A stretch of 64,000 bases of DNA, taken from NCBI GenBank assembly GCA_040389965.1, contig JAZJZF010000014.1, forward strand, positions 1 to 64,000, given 5' to 3'. Both the position numbers and the translations under genes were made by a program. This DNA comes from UBA4416 sp040389965. Its GTDB lineage: Bacteria > Bacteroidota > Bacteroidia > B-17B0 > Aurantibacillaceae. The notes under the pieces were generated by a model, which did not search any database, was not told the origin of the DNA, and saw nothing but the letters and a program-made list of their open reading frames with translations. Position 1 is the stretch's first letter. Each line of letters opens with the position of its first letter. Shown here piece after piece: positions 58,295 through 64,000 of the stretch.

Positions 58295-59443
58295 TTATTT
58301 GTATTTCTCAGCTTTTTCGGTTTCGCCAAGTCTTAAAAACAGTTTTCTTAATTGCTGTTTAGTTGCTTTATCAGGGCTTACCTCGTACGATTTTTCGAAA
58401 TTAGCTACCGCTTTACGGAAATACTCGTTCGCTTTAGTTTCATATTCTTTTGCTTTAGCCGTCTCTTTTGGAGGTAAAGCACCCAACTTGTCATTCCACT
58501 CGTTACCTGTATTAAAATACATAACACCTATATTATAGTTAGCGATTTCATAATCAGGTTTAATTTCCAAAGCTTTTAAATATTCAGCTTCTGCTTTATC
58601 CTGTTCATTTGTTTTTTGGTATAAGTTAGCAAGAATAACATGTAATACTTCATTATCCGGCGACAATGAAATGGCATCGTTTAATTTTGTTTTTAATTCA
58701 TTGGTTTTGTTTCTGGCGAGGTAAATGTTAATTTCCTGATTAACCAATTCCATATTATCTTCAAACATGGCCCTGCCTTTTTCAATATAACCAAGGGCTT
58801 TAGTTGTATCCTTATCAAGAAGCGACAATTTAACCATATCGGTATAAATTCTTGGCTCCTTGTACTTCATATCGATTAACTTATTGGCAAACTCAAGCGT
58901 TTTTTCTTTGTTAGCGGCAAACTTGTACATTTCAAACTTGTAGTAAACCAGTTTTTCTTTGGTGATGTTATTACGTTTCATTCCCTGGTCAAAATCGTAT
59001 ACCAAAGCTGCTTCCATTAAATCATAACATTTAAGGGCTTTGTCAAACTCTTTGTTTACTTTATAGTAGTTAGCTTTATTACTTACAGCAGCAGAAGCCT
59101 GTACAATTAAGCCTTTTACTTCGTCTTTGTAAATATTATCTTTATCGTTTTTCAAGCAATTGATATAGCTTTCCAATGCTTTTTCTTCTGATTCAGCATC
59201 CAGTTTTTTAACCACTTTTGATGTGTCAAAGTATATAGCCTGGTATATTTTACCTCTGTACATCCATAATTTAGAGCTGCTTTTTGTGCTTTCATTCTCC
59301 GCTGCCAAATCGGCCGAAGTTTTGGCTTTGTCATACTCTTTGTTCCTTAAATAATTGGCTGCATTTTGTACCTGATTACTCTGCGCCACAGCTAATGTAG
59401 CTGTTGTAATAAATAATGCTGTTATTATTTTTTTTATGCTCAT
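58295..59443 (-). CDS. Tetratricopeptide repeat protein, tandem copy 1
   Basis: A 382-residue protein from the ATG at 59443 (MSIKKIITALFITTATLAVAQ), a Sec signal peptide. The longer frame from 59494 runs through the terminator hairpin of the M16 gene and is not used. TPR-like helices appear as AANYLRNKEYDKAKTSADLA near the start and AEAEYLKALEIKPDYEIANYNIGVMYFNTGNEWNDK further on. The C-terminal AVANFEKSYEVSPDKATKQQLRKLFLRLGETEKAEKYK matches the end of the downstream TPR protein in pattern. The two are probably tandem duplicates in one operon; their stops and starts lie 32 bases apart. Confidence 0.88.
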   Translation of the reverse strand: MSIKKIITALFITTATLAVAQSNQVQNAANYLRNKEYDKAKTSADLAAENESTKSSSKLWMYRGKIYQAIYFDTSKVVKKLDAESEEKALESYINCLKNDKDNIYKDEVKGLIVQASAAVSNKANYYKVNKEFDKALKCYDLMEAALVYDFDQGMKRNNITKEKLVYYKFEMYKFAANKEKTLEFANKLIDMKYKEPRIYTDMVKLSLLDKDTTKALGYIEKGRAMFEDNMELVNQEINIYLARNKTNELKTKLNDAISLSPDNEVLHVILANLYQKTNEQDKAEAEYLKALEIKPDYEIANYNIGVMYFNTGNEWNDKLGALPPKETAKAKEYETKANEYFRKAVANFEKSYEVSPDKATKQQLRKLFLRLGETEKAEKYK

Positions 59444-59482
59444 GGGTATTATTATTAATTTGTTAAATGTAACTATTTTATT

Positions 59483-59517
59483 AAAAAAAAACACTAAGCT
59501 TTTAAGGCTTAGTGTTT
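59483..59517 (-). terminator. Terminator after the M16 peptidase
   Basis: AAACACTAAGC (59489-59499) pairs with GCTTAGTGTTT (59507-59517). On the minus strand it is followed by a run of T. Confidence 0.87.
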
Positions 59518-59577
59518 AATATTTGGTTAATATAATCATGTTTATAGTACAGACGCAAAGATTGTACTTTTACATAA

Positions 59578-62445
59578 TTAATCTACAGAGATTTTCTTTA
59601 ATTTAACTTTATTTAATACGTCTTTGTTTTTAACGTCTTTCGATGCTTTTTCTAATTGAGCTTCAATCATTGCTTTATCGCCCACAACTACGGTAGTTAA
59701 TTTATTTACATCAAAGTATTTTTTAATTTGAGCATTTACATCCGCTTTGGTCATTCCTTTTAATACCTGATTTTGTTGAGCTGTATAGCCTTTATCTAAG
59801 TTATATCTTACAATATTTGATAAAAAGGATGCTTTTTGGTAAGGAGCTTCATATTTTAAAGCTTCTTCATTCAATAAAGAACTTTTGGTAAATTCCAGTT
59901 CTTTATCAGTGATACCTTCTGTTTGGTATTTTGTAAATTCCTTAATAATTTCAGCTAACGATAAAGCTGTAGCAGGGCGTTTTACAGAACAACTAATCTG
60001 GAAAGTACCTGCGTATTTACCACCCTGGAAACCTGAACGGATACCGTAAGTATAGCCTTTATCTTCACGTAAATTTAAGTTTAAGTGACTATTGAATGCA
60101 CCACCAAATACGTAGTTAGCAATTCTGTTTTTATAGTAATCGCCGGTTGCATCGTATTTTAAAGACGGGTAACCCATTTGAATAACAGATGATGGAGCAC
60201 CATATTTATTATAGATAAAGAATTGAGGTTCTGCAGGAGCTACAGGCTCAACAATTGGTTGAATTTTAACCTCTTTAGCCTGCCATTTAGTTAAAAAGTT
60301 AAGTTTAGCCATAATGTCTTTTTCTTCGATATCACCAACTACAACAATATTAGTTACTGATGGAGAGTAATATTTGCTATAGTAATCTTTTACGTCAGCT
60401 AATTCAACATTTTCGATTGTTTTAATAGAAGGATCTAAACCCATTACACTGTTACCATACACAGCAAAGTTAAATGCTTTGTTAGCCATTGCATTTGCAC
60501 TGGTTTCGTCATTTTTAACACCCTCTTTGTATTGTTTTTTAGATAATTTAAAATCTTCAGGATTAAACCCTGGATTCAATAATTTTTCTTCCAACAATTT
60601 TAAGGTAGCATCTAAGTTTTTCTTTAAAGAAGAAATTTGAATAGTAGTTGCCGCTTTATTAGCTCCAAAACTAATAGAACTTCCTAATTTTTCAAGCTCT
60701 GCACTAATTTGCTCAGTAGTATAGTTTTTAGTTCCTTCATTTAATACATAAGCGGTTAACTCAGCAACACCCAGTTTTTTCAACTGATCAGCGGTAAGTA
60801 CTAAACTACCACCATCCATAGTCATTACAATAGTAACTTCAGGGCTTTCAGTGTTTTTTGTTCCTATAATATTAATTCCGTTAGCTAGTTTTGATGTGAA
60901 ATAATCAGGTACAGCTACTGTTTTAGCTGCTCCTGCAACCGGTCTTGCAGCTCTATCAAATTTATCTGCAGCAGGAGTATACGTTAAACCGTTATATTCT
61001 GCCGGAGTTTCAAATTTCATTCCTGCATAAGGGTTCACACTTTTTACTGAATCTTTTTGATTCATAATAGGGTACGTATTTAATACCGCTGCCCCTGCTC
61101 CTTTAATGTATTTATTAAATACGCGAACAATATCTTCTTTAGTTACTTTATTATATCTGTCAATTTCATCTGATAAAGTAAAACCTTTTCCCATTAAACG
61201 TTCCCACTCAGAAATGGTACCTGCTTTACTGGCTACAGTTGATAAACTACCATACATACCTGATTCAATTTCAGCTTTAGCTCTTATTAAAGCTTCATCT
61301 GTAATTCCTGAAGTTCCAAACTCATCGATGGTTGCTTTTACTTTAGTATCAATATCCGTAAATAATTTCTCTAAATTAAAATCTTCTGGCGGGTAGGCAA
61401 ATATCTGAATAGAGAACTCGCCTCCTAATTCTTTTGCACGGTGGTTAACTGAAGCATCTACTGCAATTTCAGGTTTAGCTTTCACGAAATTTTTGTAGAA
61501 AATAGAGTTATTACCATTACCCATCATTAAGCTTAAAAGATCTAATGCCGGCTCATCTCTGTTATATTGAGGAACCGTAGGATATACTCTTAAGTTTAAC
61601 GGGAAATAGGTACGATCTTTATAGGCTGTATATTTGTCAGCAGCTAAAATAACCGGAGCCACTCTCATTTTTTTAACTTCAGGACATGGTTTAATACCTC
61701 CAAAATATTTATCAATCATAGTTAAAGCTTCAGGTGAACTGAAATCTCCGGAAATAGTAATGATTGCATTATTTGGCCCGTACCAACGTAAAAAGAAGTT
61801 TTTCACATCCTGTAAAGTGGCTCTGTTCAAATCATCCACATAACCAATTACCGGCCAGCTGTATGGATGCCCTTCCGGATATAATACTTTATTGATCTCT
61901 TCAACGAAAGCCATTGCATAAGGCTGATTCTCTACATTTTGAGATTTCTCATTTTTAACGGCGTCGCGTTGGTTCTCAAACTTTTTAGTAGTTAAAGAAT
62001 CCAATAAAAAGCCCATACGGTCTGCTTCTAACCATAAAGCCATTTCTAAGTTATTAGAAGGCACCGTTTCGAAATATACCGTTCTGTCTTCGGTTGTATT
62101 ACCGTTCATATCGCCACCTGCAGTAGATACAATTTTAAAATGCTCTTCATCTGCTACGTGTTTAGAACCCTGAAACATCATATGTTCAAAAAAGTGGGCA
62201 AATCCTGATTTACCAAGACTTTCACGATCAGATCCTACTTTATAGGTTACTAATACGTGTACCACAGGATCAGAGTGGTCTTCGTTTAATAAGATCGTTA
62301 AACCATTTGGCAGTTTCCATTTTTCGTATGGTATAACCACTTTTCCTTCTTTAGCCTCAATTTTTTCTACTAAAGTAGGTTGGGCCACTATCGTTGCCAA
62401 GCTAAATAAGCTTAATGCACCCGTTATGATTGCTTTTTTGTTCAT
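59578..62445 (-). CDS. M16 family (pitrilysin/insulinase-like) zinc peptidase
   Basis: A 955-residue secreted protease. It has a signal peptide (1-21, ATIVAQ/P), an N-terminal M16 domain with the inverted zinc motif HFFEH in GFAHFFEHMMFQGS, and the more distant Glu in NEKSQNVENQPYAM. The second M16-like half (about 510-900) has no HxxEH, as expected for the inactive partner lobe. It may degrade or process peptides in the periplasm or at the surface. A TAnnTTTG box precedes it and a terminator follows, so it is a single-gene unit. Confidence 0.95.
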   Translation of the reverse strand: MNKKAIITGALSLFSLATIVAQPTLVEKIEAKEGKVVIPYEKWKLPNGLTILLNEDHSDPVVHVLVTYKVGSDRESLGKSGFAHFFEHMMFQGSKHVADEEHFKIVSTAGGDMNGNTTEDRTVYFETVPSNNLEMALWLEADRMGFLLDSLTTKKFENQRDAVKNEKSQNVENQPYAMAFVEEINKVLYPEGHPYSWPVIGYVDDLNRATLQDVKNFFLRWYGPNNAIITISGDFSSPEALTMIDKYFGGIKPCPEVKKMRVAPVILAADKYTAYKDRTYFPLNLRVYPTVPQYNRDEPALDLLSLMMGNGNNSIFYKNFVKAKPEIAVDASVNHRAKELGGEFSIQIFAYPPEDFNLEKLFTDIDTKVKATIDEFGTSGITDEALIRAKAEIESGMYGSLSTVASKAGTISEWERLMGKGFTLSDEIDRYNKVTKEDIVRVFNKYIKGAGAAVLNTYPIMNQKDSVKSVNPYAGMKFETPAEYNGLTYTPAADKFDRAARPVAGAAKTVAVPDYFTSKLANGINIIGTKNTESPEVTIVMTMDGGSLVLTADQLKKLGVAELTAYVLNEGTKNYTTEQISAELEKLGSSISFGANKAATTIQISSLKKNLDATLKLLEEKLLNPGFNPEDFKLSKKQYKEGVKNDETSANAMANKAFNFAVYGNSVMGLDPSIKTIENVELADVKDYYSKYYSPSVTNIVVVGDIEEKDIMAKLNFLTKWQAKEVKIQPIVEPVAPAEPQFFIYNKYGAPSSVIQMGYPSLKYDATGDYYKNRIANYVFGGAFNSHLNLNLREDKGYTYGIRSGFQGGKYAGTFQISCSVKRPATALSLAEIIKEFTKYQTEGITDKELEFTKSSLLNEEALKYEAPYQKASFLSNIVRYNLDKGYTAQQNQVLKGMTKADVNAQIKKYFDVNKLTTVVVGDKAMIEAQLEKASKDVKNKDVLNKVKLKKISVD

Positions 62446-62463
62446 GCGTTAGTTAAGTTTGTT

Positions 62464-62471
62464 CAAATATA
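62464..62471 (-). promoter_or_regulatory. TAnnTTTG promoter box of the M16 peptidase gene
   Basis: On the minus strand this reads TATATTTG and ends 18 bases before the ATG at 62445. Confidence 0.5.
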
Positions 62472-62501
62472 AACGTTATAGATTAATTTATGCTTCCGTT
62501 A

Positions 62502-64000
62502 TTAATTATTATCGTCCGTTGGTGTAGAATTTTCATCCGCTGAAGGCTTTTCATCGGTTGAAATATCGTCTGAAGCAACATCTGTTACAGTTGTATCTAC
62601 TGTTCCATCTGCCTGCACTTCTGCTTCCACTTCATCTTCATGATCCACTTTAGTAACAGCAGCAATGCTATCGCTATCCTGGATATTGATTAAGCGAACA
62701 CCTTGTGTAGCGCGGCCCATCACACGCAGATCAGAAACATTCATACGGATAGTGATTCCGTTTTTGGTAATGATCATTAAATCGTTGGCATCCGTTACCG
62801 ATTTAATACCTACCAGGTTTCCTGTTTTATCTGTAATGTTAATAGTCTTAACACCTTTACCACCACGGTTTGTAATACGGTATTCATCAATATCAGAGCG
62901 TTTTCCGTATCCTTTTTCAGAAACCACTAATACATTGGCATTCATATCATCAATACAGATCATACCAATTACCTCGTTATTACCGCCTTCATCATCATTT
63001 AAATCGATACCGGTTACACCGCTGGCATTACGACCCATTGGCCTTACTTTAGCTTCAGGGAAACGACACACTTTACCTAATTTGGTAGCAAGCATAATTT
63101 CGTTTTTACCATTCGTTAAAGCAGCTTCCAATAATACATCTCCTTCGCGAATAGTAATGGCATTGATACCATTAGCACGCGGACGGGAATAGGCTTCTAC
63201 GGATGTTTTCTTAATAATACCATCTTTAGTACATAATATAATGTAGTTATTATTAATGTACTCTTCGTCGTTTAAGTTTTTAATATTGATGAACGCTTTT
63301 ATTTTATCATCAGGAGCAATATTTATTAAATTTTGAATAGCTCGTCCTTTACTTTGTTTATTTCCTTCAGGTACTTCGTAAGCTCTGATCCAGTAACACT
63401 GTCCCTTTTCGCTGAATAATAAAATATAGTTATGAGTTGATGCAATAAACATGTGTTCTACAAAATCCTCATCGCGGGTAGCTGTCCCTTTACTTCCACG
63501 GCCACCACGGTTTTGTGCGCGGTATTCAGCAAGATTCGTACGTTTCATATAGCCCATGTGAGAAATTGTAATCACTACATTTTCATCAGCGATCATATCT
63601 TCTACACGGAAATCATCTCCTGCATAAACAATATCGGTACGACGTTCATCGCCATATTTTTCTTTGATCTCAGCCAACTCATCTCTGATGATCTGGTAAC
63701 GTAATGGTTCGTTTGCTAAAATATCTTTCAAATGATCAATGGTTTTCATTAAGGCATCGTATTCTGCATTTAATTTATCAACCTCCAGTCCGGTTAATGT
63801 TCTTAAACGCATATCTAAAATAGCACGGGCCTGAATTTCAGATAAACTGAATCGTGTCATCAATTCATCGCGGGCAATATCAGGAGAAGCACTCTCACGA
63901 ATGATTTTAATAACTTCTTCAATATTTTTTTGCGCAATTAATAAACCTTCTAAAATGTGTGCACGTTTTTCAGCCTGGGCTAAATCAAATTTCGTACGGC
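62502..64000 (-). CDS. gyrA: DNA gyrase subunit A, C-terminal part (5' end outside the window)
   Basis: The frame is open to the window edge, so the visible 499 codons are the C-terminal portion. It includes the tower and coiled-coil end (LSEIQARAILDMRLRTLTGLE), then six beta-pinwheel blades of the C-terminal domain. The GyrA box is visible as QNRGGRGSKG; this supports GyrA over ParC, which lacks it. The last ~45 residues are an acidic Asp/Glu/Thr tail. Gyrase adds negative supercoils using ATP. The first ATG inside the frame (63863) is not the true start, since the upstream residues match GyrA. Confidence 0.96.
   Translation of the reverse strand, partial: RTKFDLAQAEKRAHILEGLLIAQKNIEEVIKIIRESASPDIARDELMTRFSLSEIQARAILDMRLRTLTGLEVDKLNAEYDALMKTIDHLKDILANEPLRYQIIRDELAEIKEKYGDERRTDIVYAGDDFRVEDMIADENVVITISHMGYMKRTNLAEYRAQNRGGRGSKGTATRDEDFVEHMFIASTHNYILLFSEKGQCYWIRAYEVPEGNKQSKGRAIQNLINIAPDDKIKAFINIKNLNDEEYINNNYIILCTKDGIIKKTSVEAYSRPRANGINAITIREGDVLLEAALTNGKNEIMLATKLGKVCRFPEAKVRPMGRNASGVTGIDLNDDEGGNNEVIGMICIDDMNANVLVVSEKGYGKRSDIDEYRITNRGGKGVKTINITDKTGNLVGIKSVTDANDLMIITKNGITIRMNVSDLRVMGRATQGVRLINIQDSDSIAAVTKVDHEDEVEAEVQADGTVDTTVTDVASDDISTDEKPSADENSTPTDDNN

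Noticed and set aside
1..64000. tRNA, rRNA, CRISPR array, prophage or insertion sequence
   Set aside because: I found no cloverleaf, rRNA stretch, spaced direct repeats, transposase, integrase or phage structural gene.

Overview
The window reads as low-GC chromosomal DNA of a gliding-type member of the Bacteroidota. The evidence is a SprA translocon gene linked to ruvA, secreted proteins with type IX secretion (T9SS) C-terminal sorting domains, SusC/TonB-type receptors with carboxypeptidase-like N-terminal domains, DUF4249 and GLPGLI proteins, a hybrid two-component-style propeller receptor, and repeated TAnnTTTG promoter boxes upstream of starts. I cannot place it below phylum from sequence alone. 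There are no rRNA or tRNA genes, CRISPR arrays, insertion sequences or phage genes that I can see, and no stretch above 300 bases lacks a gene.

Layout. (1) 1-6228: a Ter/TerY-type cluster on the + strand, with an unknown protein cut by the window edge, TerD, two short TerY-like vWA proteins, a small YggT-like membrane protein, a protein with a hydrophobic GWWGIPWGP segment, a third vWA with a zinc-ribbon tail, and a PP2C phosphatase with an Ig-like insert. (2) 6447-14366: cell-surface genes: an outer-membrane barrel with GLPGLI partner, a CHU_C/T9SS protein, and a TonB receptor with a DUF4249 lipoprotein. (3) 14437-23660: envelope and wall genes (spermidine-synthase-like membrane fusion, NagZ/beta-lactamase-like fusion, NlpC/P60 peptidase, PAP2_C phosphatase, lipoproteins, MarC). 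(4) 23758-34316: pyrD, HMG-CoA lyase, an rRNA/tRNA methyltransferase, then sprA and ruvA. (5) 34487-42363: plsY, a frameshifted beta-barrel gene, a T9SS-exported M43 protease, an SPFH protein, a TPR protein, queD, a VanX-like dipeptidase and a queuosine-precursor transporter. (6) 42441-52098: a signalling region with two large SpoIIE-type PP2C receptors flanking SiaB and SiaC homologues, interleaved with aldolase and accD. (7) 52117-64000: a polysaccharide wzx-wzz-wzy set, msrB, two tandem TPR proteins, an M16 protease and the 3' part of gyrA.

The strongest candidates for something new are in region 6. One phosphatase (49810-52098) joins membrane helices, a peroxiredoxin-like domain with an intact WCPGC motif, a PAS domain and a SpoIIE phosphatase in one chain. 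It sits near a SiaB kinase and SiaC phosphoprotein with no diguanylate cyclase in view. This suggests a redox-sensing input to a Sia-type partner switch whose output is not the known c-di-GMP one. Other notable points are the three-paralogue TerY cluster with a PP2C but no kinase in view, a pair of inverted repeats whose arms begin at the stop codons of convergent genes, a 1-nt frameshift in an otherwise intact barrel gene, and several starts that lie directly at the predicted transcription start.
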